Shown here one piece after another: positions 37,601-50,229 of a DNA stretch of 64,000 bases. The stretch's first letter is position 1; each line of letters begins with the position of its first letter. The DNA is from Turritopsis dohrnii. Taxonomy: Eukaryota; Cnidaria; Hydrozoa; Anthoathecata; Oceaniidae. The position numbers and the translations under genes were made by a program. The stretch spans positions 434,001 through 498,000 of the forward strand of contig BQMF02000212.1 in NCBI GenBank assembly GCA_027922465.2. Reading direction: 5' to 3'. Below the pieces are notes generated by a model that did not search any database, was not told the DNA's origin, and saw only the letters and a program-made list of their open reading frames with translations.

Positions 37601-40600
37601 AGTTTGGATAAATTAACTCAAAGGTTTAATTTACGATCTCCGGTTGATTTCAAAAGAACAACCTTGAATTTTTATGGTTGCGTGTCATTTTGAATAAACT
37701 GTGGTTTTAGGTTAAAATAACTATTTAAAAGTTTATTCCCTTGGACAATCACAGATTTTTGTCATTTACAAAATTGTTATCATTAGGAATCATGATAGAT
37801 TATTACTATTGCAGCCTGAACGTATTGGTCCGAATGAAACAGGATCAGAAGTGATGGTTTGTGATTATTGCCAGTCCAGCATGGAGAAGAATAGATTTGG
37901 CCAACGTGAAGAACTATTGGTATGTAAAGACTGTGGCAATAAAGGTAAGAATTTGTTATGTTCGTCTTTAGGAGATATATTACTTTGTGGATTTTTGTTT
38001 TTACCCTAGATTTTTTGTAAAGTTTTGACTTTTTCATTTAACCCTGGTCATTTTATACTTATGCTCAAGATAGGTTCATAATAAAGATATGGATTTTAGG
38101 ATGCTAGTAATGCTTTGAATAAATGCCCGGGACGTTTATTAAATTTTTCGAAGTTTTTGGGGGCATTTATTCGAGGGAGGCGTTTAAAAGAGGGAGGCGT
38201 TTATTCGAAGCTTTACGGTATTTGTTATTTTTGTGGATATTATTTTCACAATCCAATCTGTTTCATTTTGAAATAAAGATAGTTTGTTTAGGTTATATAT
38301 TTAAATCATTTGAGTGACGATTTGAGAAAAGGTGTTTTTTATAATTGCTTGAACTCTAACTTTAAAAAAAAATCGGAACATAGCATTTTCTAGTACATCA
38401 ATTTAACAGAGGTTTTGTTTTTATTTCATAATAGCTCATCCATCATGTTTAAGTTATTCAGTGGAACTGGTTGCACAAATTCGAGCTGATGACTCTTGGC
38501 AATGTATAGACTGCAAAGCTTGCGTGATTTGTAATGGCACTGGTGACCCTGTATGTATTTTCCAATTTAAATTAATATATTATGATATATTACACCTACT
38601 CAGGAATGTTTAATATAAATTTTTCTTTCTGTTAAATGACTTTATAACCTGTCTAGACAAGTTCTGGCAAACTTTAGTTTTGTGATATCCCAATGAGCGA
38701 ATTTATTGAAAGGCTTCTACGAAGGAGTCCATTTCTATGGAACTATACATACTAATTCAATGAAAATGCTCTTCGTCGCAGTGATTTGACTTTTGCCCAA
38801 ATGTTGTACAACATTTTGTTTTTGTTTCTGATGACTTTTTGGAATTTCATCTTCTTATGGATGTTCTTTTTTTATGTCAGGATACTCTATTGTTTTGCGA
38901 TGCCTGTGACAAAGGCTACCACATGCAATGTCATTCTCCAAAGCTTGAACAAATGCCATCAGGTATGAAATAATGAAGTATTATAAATTTCGACCTTTTG
39001 CTAACAAATGCTTGAAAAATTCCTAGAAGTTGGAAAAAAATGATTTGTAGAAAATTTTGATATTTAGGTAAATGGGCCTGTTCGAACTGCCTTGCTAAAG
39101 GTAAATCTGTTGGAACACAACCTAGTGTACTGCAGCAGCCTGTTTACATCATTGACGATGAAGAGCCAACCAAAAAAGAAGTCATTCCGCAAATGCAGAC
39201 TTCATCAAATGAACAAAACACTGTTAGTAGTGCATCAAAAACTGACAACATAGGTTTGTGTGACAGATTCAGTCAGATTGCTATAAGATTAATTAAACAA
39301 CCCATTGCTGATTGTTTTAAACCTGATAATTTTCTAGAGGTGTGTAGATTATTTTCGTTTGTTCTAGTGAAAACGAAGCCAGCTACAATGAAGTCCCCAG
39401 TAATGTCAGTGCACCAAGGAGGAATTTTATATCCACCTCCTCCAGCCGTCACTTTCAGACAATTGCCTGTTGGTACTACACCAGTCACAATTACACAGCC
39501 ACCAGCAGCTGTTCATGGACACCCAGTCCCAATACCGATACATGTTAATCAGCCCCATTTAATTCCAGTGAATTATACAGTGTTACCAAATGGTGGCCAT
39601 GCCCAGCCTCTGCCACCAGCACAAAATGTTTTAGGAAAGGGTGTTCAAAACGATTTGAATCATATTTTAAACCCTAAAACACCTCTGCCAGGTTAGTTTC
39701 TAGTTTGTATTTAAGTAGTATTGGATTAGTGGTTAAAGCATTGAGCCAAGGAACCCAATATTGAGGGTTCAAACCCCGCTGAGGTTGGGTGTTGAAAAAG
39801 TCATGACTCCTGGAGGTACTGCAACTAGCTCGATTCCCTCATGTATTTAGGGGAAAATGAAGGCTAGTCGGGGAGATTAACGCTATGATTAACATACAGA
39901 ACATGTAGCCCCAAGGCTTCGGCCTTGAGTTGGGCGAGTGATTTAAAAAAAAAAGTTAATGTTTTTAATAATAGCATGATCAGGAGCACCTTAATATTCA
40001 TCCCCATCTCATGTTTTTACTTTAAGTATTGCCCAAAATATAGCAGAATAATTAATGGTCCATGAAAGTTGTTCTCTCATGTGCTTTGTAGTAGCCATCC
40101 CAGATATTTTTTATTGTTTTCAAAAATGTGTAGTAGGACAAGCTCTAAAGGTTTAAGGAAGAAAACCACTTTGGTTTTATAGTATTTTGAAATCCAGAGT
40201 TGGTTCTGTCTCCCTTGGGTAGATCTATAAAATGTTCGTTCATTTGCTCACCAAAGTTTGTGGGTTTGTGATTGCTATTAATTATTGAACTTTCGGGATT
40301 GGCCCAAAAAAAAAATTGAAATTTTGGGAATGAGTTTGATTGATTATTGCACATAACAAATACGTGTGTTTAACATTTTTCTGAACTCAAGGTTATTAAC
40401 ACAAAGTTATTAAAATCAATCCTACATATTAAGTTTCTATAATTTCATAGATGTTAGATCATCAATTCGTGAAGATGTTTTACGCACATTGCCACCTGAT
40501 GTAGCGGACTGGACAGTACAAGATGTTTGCTATTATTTTAAAGCTCATGGTTATGTACAGGAGAGTAAACTCCTTGAAGAGCAGGTATTTTTTCTTGCTT

Positions 40601-40873
40601 CTTCCCACAACCACCCTCTTGCTGATAGACTTTGTTTTTATACAAGAAAGATCAAGTGCTTTCCTATAGTTAGGTGAACCAATGATGAGAGGATTCAAGA
40701 CACAAGGGTGCAGTTTTCCTTTTTACTAATTTTAGGAAATTGATGGCCGTGCTTTGCTATTAATGTCAAGAAATGATTGCTTAACAGGTCTGCGAATAAA
40801 GTTAGGTCCAGCTCTTAAAATATACCATATGCACATTTTCAAGTTACAAAAGCGAACAGATTTCCTTGGTTAA
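34605..40873 (+). CDS. Double PHD-finger plus SAM-domain chromatin protein, 8 exons
   Basis: Exons: 34605-35174 (ATG at 34620), 35849-36397, 37815-37944, 38435-38550, 38881-38962, 39068-39691, 40451-40584, 40736-40873. Phases join to 775 aa. Residues 1-368 are helical and unrecognised. Next comes a tandem PHD pair of the DPF/KAT6 type: finger 1 with CDYC, CKDC, HPSC and CIDC; finger 2 with CVIC, CDAC, HMQC and CSNC. Such pairs read acylated or unmodified histone H3 tails. A Pro-rich linker (exon 6) leads to a C-terminal SAM domain ([15 protein letters not shown] ... [14 protein letters not shown] ... [10 protein letters not shown]) of the SAMD1/L3MBTL kind. Uncertain points: exon 2 starts at a weak acceptor exactly at an ATG, so exons 1-2 could be separate from the PHD part. 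Also 39254-39368 may be an in-frame intron. Intron 6 holds a SINE and intron 4 a MITE. Confidence 0.88.
38107..38220. mobile_element. TACCGTA-group short copy
   Basis: Left TAATGCTTTGAATAAATGCC, right the inverse of TACCGTAAAGCTTCGAATAA. Built of AATAAACGCC-like words, 114 bp. In intron 3 of the PHD/SAM gene. Confidence 0.62.
38689..38800 (+). mobile_element. CCCAGTGGGC MITE copy before PHD exon 5
   Basis: CCCAATGAGCGAATTTATTG at the left, GTCCATTTCTATGGAACTATA in the middle, GCTCTTCGTCGCAGTGATTT at the right. It ends about 80 bp upstream of exon 38881-38962, inside intron 4. Confidence 0.68.
39715..39954 (+). repeat. tRNA-derived SINE with poly(A) tail
   Basis: The head has an A-box-like block (TTAGTGGTTAAAGCATTGAG) and a B box (GGTTCAAACCC) at tRNA-like spacing. 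A non-tRNA body of about 150 bp follows, with a GC-rich hairpin (CCCAAGGCTTCGGCCTTGAG). It ends in an A10 tract. This is typical SINE anatomy, inserted in the sense direction in intron 6 of the PHD/SAM gene. Confidence 0.75.
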
Positions 40874-43011
40874 CAAGCGTCTGGAAAGTAAACAACTGTG
40901 CTGTTGTGTGAAGGATACCCTTTATGTCTTGCAACATGTTATAGTGCTATCATAGTGTGATCATGGAAATATAAATGCAGAATTGAATTTCTTGTTGGTA
41001 ATAGTTGGTATTCGTTTTCATTTTTAATGGTGTGTGGTATTTTCTGTCAACAATTGAAATGGCAATTATGAAGCTGCTCTGAAGTCATAGATTTAATGAT
41101 TACTCAAGACTACATGACGAAAAGTATAAAAATGAACTAATTGTATTATATATAAAAGGGAACATCACTTACACACGGTATATTTCGTATACCAATTTCC
41201 TTTTGTTCTCATGGTTTTGACAGTTTTAAACAACCTTGATGCAATTGGACATTCTTGGACACCTTCAGTCTATCAGATAATGTTCTTTTTTCTCTAAACA
41301 TACAGCATCTTCATATTTTTTTGAAAAATGTTTATTTTTATTATTATTGCTTCTTGATATTTTTTTGCTTTCATTGTTGTTCTTACTTCACAGTCTTGAA
41401 AATAACACATTCCCCAGACCTTCTTCTTGATACTTGTTGCATCCTGAACCCTGTGTATGGTTGAGTTATTATAATGCACATCTAAAGAATGTAGGGAAAA
41501 ATTCTTTGAGCGACAAAATATATAGGAATCTTTGACATGACCCAAAAATGATTTATTCCCCAGTTTCTCCGAGTATCTCTAGTCTGGGTTTAAAAAGAAA
41601 CAGTTCTAAAACTTTCAATTAATTGTACTGTAGATCAGTCATGTAGAGTTACGTCTGAAAGGTTGTTTCGTGAAGGGAATGTTTCTCTATGTTTATTCCA
41701 TTTAAATAACATTGTATTGAAAGGAGGCATTTTACTTGGTGTGTTGTGCCGAGCAGAATTTAGGATTTGTCTGGAATAACAGAGCATGGTTTATCTAGAT
41801 ACAATTTAAATTCAGCTGAGTTGATGTCAAAATTTCAAAGGATTTTTCCTACATGATATGTCCTCACAACTCAATAGGTTGGCTTTTTTTTTTCTATGTA
41901 CCAGCCCTCTGAATTAGGAAAAAAGACTGACAGCAAAAAAGTGCCGTCGTATTTGAAAATTGCGACGGCAGATTATTATTTACGACGGCAAGTAGATACA
42001 GTGCAAGATGTTAACGACAGCAAAACTTGATTGGTTTATTCCAGTAAAAATAACGTGGTGTAGAGTAATGGGTAATAAAACAAAAACTAAATATTATCAA
42101 GTGTTATCTTGAACAATAAGTTACAAAATATGTTTGTTCATCTTATTCACATCTTATAAATCGAATAGGTGACGTAAACAAATGTTCTATGAAAAGAAAA
42201 TGTTTGAGAATAAAAGGAATATGTCGGGGAATTGCCAGGAATTGCCAAAATCACCCATGTGTTAGATATAACTCGCCATTGTTTTGCTATTGTTTAAGTC
42301 TCGCCAGTTTCTCTTGGTTTTTCCTCTCAAAAAACGAAATGAAATGTTCATCAGATGGCACCAGTTGTCAAAGAATAAGAAATGAATGATTTTTTTTTCA
42401 TCACACAAACTCATGCGATTGAGAATAAGATAGAATGAAAGAAATGAAAGGACTTATTAAAGTATTAATTATTCAATGTTTGCATCCAAAAAACGCTGTT
42501 GGCAAAATTTTGCCGTCGTTATTCTGATTTACGGCAGCTTCATGACGGCAAAAGCTGAATGCCGTCGTAAATTCAGAGGGCTGATGTACTCATCATACCA
42601 ACGTGTATGTTTGTGTGTACCTCAACTTACAATGATATGTGGCACAGCTCTTGGAGTTGATTAAAAGTGTTGCCCTTAGTAAGCTGATTTGATATAATCC
42701 ATTACCACTTCAGTGTTCATTGGAAATTAAAGTTGAACAAGTTCTATGAACATTTAATGAACATTTAATAAAAATAATAACTATGAAGTATTGCTACATG
42801 GATCCTGTAATGTTTTCTTATCCAATTGAAATTTTTACATTACACAAACATTCAAAATGATTTTCATGCTTTGTTTATATCAGAAGAAAAACTTTTCTAC
42901 GGATTATCATTGAATATGGTCATGAAAAAATGACCATGTATTTCTGCTTTCAAATGAGGATTTTAATGTTCTCTGTTTTTCATGTTATTTTAATTTATTT
43001 TTTGCGTTTAG
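40874..43011. other. Intergenic region between the PHD/SAM and TRIC genes
   Basis: It contains the 682-bp MITE listed separately and otherwise AT-rich sequence. The TRIC coding start follows a GTTTAG acceptor, so an untranslated leader exon is expected in this region. I could not fix its position. Confidence 0.5.
41902..42583. mobile_element. CAGCCCTCTGAATT MITE with 6-bp target duplication
   Basis: The left end CAGCCCTCTGAATT and right end AATTCAGAGGGCTG are perfect 14-bp inverses. ATGTAC is duplicated at 41896-41901 and 42584-42589. Subterminal GACGGCA / TGCCGTCGT words occur three to four times at each side in both orientations, as in transposase-binding arrays. No coding capacity. Confidence 0.78.
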
Positions 43012-46000
43012 ATGGAAATGATACAGGAATTGATTCAATTAGTGCCTAGAAATTTAAATGATTTGGCAGATTTTATTTACGATGTAAAGATGTCGCCAGT
43101 CTTCATTTGTCTTCATTATTGCTTAGTGGCCCTTTCCCTCAGAAAAAGACCAGGTGCGTAATATATAAAAGCTGAAGAATCATAAGTTTCAGCTAAAGAA
43201 AGATTGAAATTGAATTGAGAGGGTATGAAGTGACCTTTGTTTTGAAATATCTTTGGTTAAATGATATTTTTTGAAAAAAAGACTTTAAATCAGTCATTGG
43301 ATTGACATTCTGCATACTCGACACACTTCTCACTTGACAAAACACTTTTTCTCCATTCTCAGATCAGTTTATTGTCATTTATTACTAATCAAAGGTTAAG
43401 AGTTATTTAAAAGATGAACTTCCTATATATGTTCAACCATCCAGTATCTTTGTATTACAGCCTGTACTCATTAGTATTTATGTCAATAAATCCCAGCTTC
43501 AGGTGAATGTGGGCTATCATATTGCTACCATATAACTACTGGTAGAAATCTGTTGTTTCTCTTTATTTCACATCCATGGCTTTGTTATAATGCTGACAGC
43601 AATTGAAAGAATGAATTAGAACAACTCACCGCCACTATTGATGATGTGGATCAGACATTTTGTGATGGTTTTTTATTGTTTAGGTGCAGTTGATTATGCT
43701 AAAGAACATCCATTTCCCAGTCTGTTTGTTTGTGTAACATCATGTTTTGGTGGTACGCTCATCATGAATTTTCTACTTGGCCGACCCATCATTATGATAT
43801 ATACGAACACCCAGAATGTCCTATTAGCATCACTGTTATGGTAGGAATAGTTGTATTTTTTTGTTATTTTCTTCCATTCTATTTTTTATCAGATGGTATT
43901 TTCTAATACAGGTACCTGGTGTTATTTTCACCATTTGATGTTGTTGCTAAAGTTACACAAATTAAATTAGTTAAGGTAGGAATATCGGAATTGAATCTTT
44001 CAAGTTATAATCATCTATATCTATGGATAAGAACCAACAATGAAATATTTATTAATTTGAGAATATTTTGATTTGATTTTTAATCATCTTCAGCTCTAAA
44101 ATAAAATATAGTAAAATGGTTAAAACTGTTTTATCTACTTTAAAGGTGTTTGGTGTGTCAAAAAATATATATAATAACTAGCCGCCCAGGTGGCGTCGCT
44201 CGCCACCCATGTTCAGTATGCGTTGTGTCGCAGAATTTAGCTCTTGCAAAAGTTTCTTTTCAGGCATTAATTTTTTAATTCATTTCTTACATTCAGAAAA
44301 TTTAAAACAGAAACAAATAGCAACATGGCTCAGAATATATATTCATACGCAGAAGAGAAGTAACTTTAATGTAAAAAAATGCAATATGTAACACAGAACC
44401 GTTTACCCAGACATACAAAACCAAACATTGAATAACATTACAAAAATGATACCTTCCAACTTTTTCTTTTGTTCCAAAGTTACTACTGGACTGCAACCAT
44501 AATGAATTTTTGAATTAGTTCTTCCCAAAAACCATCAACATCATGATTAAAACCATGAGTTTCATTTCTTTGTGCTTTTTTATTATTGCCTAAAAGAATA
44601 ATATTTCAATTGTAATACCGAAAAAAAAAGGAAATTCAAGTACGCATTAATCCTAAAAACAATAACTAAGAACAAAAATTTACACGGAAGATAAAAAATC
44701 ACAAATAAAATCATAAAAAGTTATATACCAAAGTTATATACCTAGGCATAGTACGTAAACGATTACCATAACACAAAATATGCATAAACGCGATAAAATA
44801 TAAACTTAAGAAAAATAAGAAAAATAAAGCAATACAACACTTATTTTGCACAGTCATTTAAATTACATAATCCATTCTTCTCTTAAGTAACCCTCTCAAC
44901 ATTGTAACCCATCATGTGCTTCATTTCTATTTTAACAGATGAAAACATTCAAAAAACATATATATATACAAAAAACCTAATCATGCTATGCCGAAATCTA
45001 AAGAAAAACAAAACAAAGTAAAAGAAACTTTGAAAATATATTAACCTTAAAAATAATAATTAAAAACAGAAACGTAATGACAGAATTAGTATAGCTGAAA
45101 AAGTTTTAACATATGAAAACATTCGTGGAGCCATTTTTTATTTCCAGTTCAAAGCTCCTCTCTGCTGGAAAATTAAAAAAACAACAGTAAACATCCCTCT
45201 TATCCTTTATTTATCCACTAATACTAACTGTGTTTTAACTAAATAGATACTATTTTAACTTTACCTTTGAATACCAATTCACATCATCATGATAGTAAAC
45301 AATATTGATCATATGTTCTGTAGCCATTATCAAACACTTCTAAACTCTTTTACTTTCTATATTTCATACCTGTAAACAAATTAATAACACTCGATTAACT
45401 TTCCAACATACTTTCCTATTGTAAACATACACTTTCTATTTGTTTTCTACTGCAATTTCACTACCATTTTTATACAGTGAAAGACATAAAAATGCTTTCT
45501 TCGTAACTTCATAACTGTGGAGCCATTTTGAAATAAATAAATTAAGGAACAGTTCGTTACCAAAACAAATCAGTAAACTAAACGAAAGAACTCATATAAT
45601 AAGATATCTATTCAAAGCTAGTATTTAATCTTTCAAAACTAAATTAGAACCATTCCTTACTGTGTAAATAAACGTCATTTTGTTCTGCATTTCTTCACTA
45701 CACTTTCTTCTGTATAGCGATATTTGATAACTAAAACGTAAACAAACATTTAAATACATTTAAATACAAATACATATACCTAACTTGTTTTATAATACCT
45801 TTTGTTCGTTCGATCTTTCTGCAGCTAATTTTTAAAAACTTCACTGCACTTTCGTGCATACAAACCTGTGTTTCTTCGTCAGTTCTTTCGTCGATTTGCT
45901 GCCTAAAACAATCAAATTTAAATTAAAATATTCGTATACAAAAAGAAACACGTCTTCTTCGCGAAGTTTCTTGCTCACGAAATGATCGTTGACAAATTTC

Positions 46001-49000
46001 GAACGATTAACATTGCATTGCTCGCACTCCTCCAAAGACGTTTTTCAGGCTGATTTCCACTGCGCAAGCCAAAAATAACAAAACGGAGGAGCATATACTA
46101 ATCGCGAAAAATCAAAAAAATCGCTCTCGCTTTGGCGTGGTTTTACGACGAAAAGGGAAAAAATAAGAAGGATTTGACCGTGAAAAAAAAACAAATATGT
46201 CACTCTCTAAAATAAAAGTGTGACACACAGCGCGGATTATTATAATAAGATATTACCTAATATCGTTATCAAATCACATCACATCTACTCTACAAAAACA
46301 TCTAAAATGAAAAATTAGATAGAAAAGCTTAATTAAAGTGCATTGTAAATTGATTTCCATGATAAAAAAAGTTAAAATTAACATTATATCACTATTTACT
46401 TACTTACTTGTTTCACTATTTACCTTATCAGTAAAAAAAAGGTTAGCAAAAAGTGACTAAATTTCCTCCAACCAACAATTTTTACCGATTTTTTTTATTT
46501 TTTATCGAAAACGATATGTCAAATGTGTCGAAAAATTAAATGAAGGAATAGTGATTCGAAAGTGGACCCATGTTATAGAGCTCGAAAAACTGATAAAAAT
46601 GTATGGGATGGTTTGGTATGACCAACCATTACAAAGATACTGTCAATCAAAGATTTTGGTGAGGTCATAGCCGCATCAACCAAAAGAAATTAGGCCCAAA
46701 TTCATGTCAACCCATCGCCTGTACCAGAAACCCCAAAAAATGTCAGTTTTTGCTATTGGTTTTCCCAAAAATGTCACATTCGATTCGTGCTACTATATAA
46801 TAATCTTAAAAAAACGAAGAATATGACCACGACTAAGAAGATTTTGACTTTAAAATTAATTAAGGACACAATAGATGTATAGCAATGTATAAAAGATGAA
46901 AGCGAAGGCGAGTGATGACGAAAATGTAGTTGAGGTAAAATTGAACGACAGAGAGGGACAAAATGGAACCTGGACAAACTACGATTGAATAAGAAGGAAA
47001 AAAGAGTCTAGTAGAACTGATAGTTCAGAACCAAAACAAAGGGAAAAATAGTTATTGAAATTGGTTAATATGGAATTTTTATTTTAACTTTTGTTGTTGT
47101 TTTAGATGAAAGCAAAAAATTAGGAAAATTGAAACTTTTTTTTTCTAATTCAAATTTTTGTCTGGAAATTAGTTGGCGAATAGTGACTAAAGTTTTATTT
47201 ATTTTAAGCTGAAACATTTATCAGAATATGTCCTGAAAATACAAAGTTATGTTGTTGGAATTAATCAAAAAACTAAATACCGTATTTCCTCTATTTGATA
47301 AGCGCCACACCAGAAATTTAAAGTTTGTAATAAGTGCCGCCCTTAGCGCCGCACTTGAAATACGGCACTCACTTATTAGAAAATAATAAAAATGACAAAT
47401 GACTGTTTTATTTAAATTCTACTTTTTTCTTATCAACAAAATCTTACATTTACTTAAGAAGCTTTGCAAATAATTTCCGACGAGGATTCACAAGAGAACC
47501 CTTTTGCACAGATTATTGATGCAGATGTATAAGATGCGTGTGAACCATTCCATCTGATCGATGAGGATCAGGATAGCGATAGCAATATCTTGATGTCTGA
47601 TCTGGTCTGATATCATTATCCAAGGATTCGTATTTTAGAAACAAATACTGAAAGCATAAAACGAATTGTCTTTTCTGTGATATTTTTTACACCCTAAATC
47701 TTCAACAAAAATCTCAAACTTTGAAATAAGTGCTGCCCTCTAGTAAGTGCTGCATCTGAAATCATGAAAATTTAATTAGTGCCTAATTTGAGGAATTGCG
47801 GTTATACCACAATGCTCCTACTTTAGTGACTAGATTTTTGTCGACTTTTTATTTTTGCCGATTTTTTTTTACTGATAATAGTTGAAGATGATTTACAAGA
47901 AATCAAAATATACTCTCAAATAATGAAATATTTCATTGTCAGTTCATACCCAAAGATGTTAACGTATGCACCATGATTTTCTTACCATAAAGAATGTTTA
48001 ATTCAAATCTTGTAAGTGTTGTATAAGAATTAGTAAAATCGTCTGTCCTAACTATCTTGGCAGTCCCCCCCCTGCCCTAAAGGTATTGACTGTATGTCGT
48101 CATAATTGGAATTTCACCTTTTTATTCTATTCCACAGGCTGTGATGTTGTCCTTGAAAGAGGTTCACAGAATACATATGATATTGGATGGAGTAAATATT
48201 ACAAGTAAACTTTACCCTGGCAATATTTTGAATATTGTCTTGATTGGTAGTGTAAAAGGTTAGTTGAACTATGCAGTGAATTTTGAAATCAAGAAGATAA
48301 ATACTTAAAATGTCTATTTGATATAAGTTTGGTTATAACTTAAGCCAAAAGATGAAATTGAAAGTGACCATCGCATTATCCTGAAGTTTTGTTTAAATGC
48401 CAATTTTTAATCAAACTATCAAACACAATCTTGTTTTTATGCGATTATTTTTACAGGTAAATTGATTACTTTATTAACTAATTGATTTGCTTAAGATTTG
48501 CTTAAGATGAAGCAAAATATTTCGATAATATTTGTTGGCTTTTTTCTTCTTTGAGTTGCTAAAAGTGCTTTTTTTTGTGATTACATACTGCAATGCTTCA
48601 ATTAAACGCCCCCTTCTTTTAAACGCCCCCCTCGAATAGTCGCCCCCCCCCCCCCCCCCCCCCTTTCCCTTTTCAGGAGATTTTTCAATAAATGCCCCCC
48701 TCTATTACATGCCCCCTCGAATAGAGGACACACTAATTAAGGCATGTAGAACTACTACATTGCATTGTTTCAGCTTCAATGTTTTCATTTTGTATAAAAA
48801 TATGGAAATTTGCAATAGACGCCTTTCTTTTTAAATTTTAAACTAACAGTTGGAAACTGCTGCCCCCGCATTTAACATGATCGAGGAAGATGATATTGAC
48901 AATGATCTTGAAGTTTAATTTTGTATATTTCTTATCGATGTTTATACTTAGTTTATATTTACGAAAAAGAAGAGTTTCACAAAAATTCAATAGACGCCCC

Positions 49001-50229
49001 CCCTCGAATAGACCCCCCCCCCCCCCCCCCTCCCCTACAAAATTTGGGCGTCTAATCGAAGCATTACGGTAACTGAGTAGCAGATGTTTTAACCAAATTG
49101 AAACATCAACTCAATGACTCAGATATAGTAACAAAATTATGTAATCAAATTAACCTTGAATACAATTAATACATACTATTTTTCTATAAAAATTACATTT
49201 TGTTTAAGCAAAATAAGGCCAAAGCTGAAAATGACTTGCATAGTACAATTTGAATTTTAAGCTTAGTGTTTTCTTAATAATAAACAACAGTTGTTCCATT
49301 TTTATGAAAACAATTTAGTAGTATCCTACAATACAATTTAGTAGGATTTGGAAGTTGAGGTTAATTTCCCTAGTTTGGCTGAAAAAGAGCCTGAATCAAT
49401 TTTTGAAGATGGATTAGACTTTGTGAACATTTCCATGCTCAACAATAGATAATATCAACAATATAGATAAGTCATTGAACATTCCACAAAGATTTTCTTA
49501 AGTGAAGTGATGGCAGAGAAAGTAAGAAATACTGTTTTACACTATGGTTGTTTTGATTTACATGGTATTATTTGGTTTTAGGGAGTGGGGCAAAATTTCT
49601 GCTGCGTCCCATAGATAATTTCATTCGCGGTGACATCATATCTGACAACGAGTTTCTCTGTCCCTCATTGTAAGTTTGTTTTTGTTTTGAGTTGCTGCTG
49701 TGACCCTTGTTTATATTTTGAGAAGCATTACATATCTTTTGGAGTAGGTTTTTACAGTGGCCTTGGTTTGTCGAGACAACTTTTTTTTGTTTATATGAGG
49801 AAACTCTAGCGAGGCAAACCGGGCCAGATGTGATCATGTGGTTTCGTTTCGTTTCGTTTCGTTTCGTTTTCATGAGTCATCTGAGTAAACTGAGGCCCTC
49901 GGTTAAGCGTGCTGAAACTGGGCTAATTTTTCTCATATAAACACCCCCTTAATCTATTTGTTACATTGCACATTTCTTTTTCTGTTAGCTCCACTAAGCA
50001 TTCAGTGGTTTGCAGTATACTGTTGTATTTTGTCCGCAATGGTGTTCTCAATATGGATGAACGACAGTTGGTTTGTGTTCTTGTATTGACTGCTGCACTT
50101 GTTCAAGTGTTAATGTTATTGACCGATATACATGACCCATATGAAAGAGTGGAAAGTTTGGTTTGCACAGTTTTATTGAAGTTACCGAAAGAGATCACAG
50201 AAAAAGATGATAAGAAGAAAACAGATTGA
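43012..50229 (+). CDS. TMEM38: TRIC-type trimeric intracellular cation channel, 6 exons
   Basis: TRIC channels carry K+ across ER/SR membranes to balance Ca2+ release. Exons: 43012-43153, 43684-43840, 43912-43975, 48138-48258, 49582-49669, 49989-50229, in phase, giving 270 aa, close to TMEM38A/B. Family marks: RKRPGA then FxSCFGG (HPFPSLFVCVTSCFGGTL), NVLLASLLWYLVLFSPFDVV, the lipid-binding KEVHR motif at residues 128-132, followed by ILDGV, then the SGAKFL-RPIDNFIRGD segment and two C-terminal hydrophobic helices. The C-terminus ends with a Lys-rich tail (EKDDKKKTD), as in many TRICs, and could serve ER retention. The ATG directly follows an acceptor-like GTTTAG, so a leader exon is expected. 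Candidate poly(A) signals AATAAA are at 50443 and 50460. Intron 3 is 4.2 kb and is full of repeats. A versus B type is not resolved. Confidence 0.94.
44178..46720 (-). mobile_element. Helitron-like copy 3 in TRIC intron 3 (borders partly inferred)
   Basis: On the minus strand, the 3' terminus reads GCGACGCCACCTGGGCGGCT then AG|T, matching the hairpin-CTAG end of copies 1 and 2. Body-like homology (inverse GAGCTCTATAACATGGG, CACCAAAATCTTTGATTG) is seen at 46560-46720. The roughly 2.3 kb between them is AT-rich and different, so this is either a longer family member or two independent pieces. No TC start was found. Confidence 0.45.
47278..47805. mobile_element. TACCGTA-group element in TRIC intron 3
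   Basis: Left TACCGTATTTCCTCTATTTG, right ending TTTGAGGAATTGCGGTTA. It carries AATAAGTGCCGCCCTC-like words near both ends. Non-coding interior. Confidence 0.62.
48586..49071. mobile_element. TACCGTA-group element in TRIC intron 4, with poly-C
   Basis: Left TACTGCAATGCTTCAATTAA, right the inverse of TACCGTAATGCTTCGATTAG. It contains repeated AAACGCCCCCC and CGAATAGA words and two long pure C runs (about 48645-48663 and 49014-49030). Confidence 0.65.
49838..49869 (+). repeat. (GTTTC)n microsatellite
   Basis: About five to six copies of GTTTC in the last TRIC intron. Confidence 0.85.
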
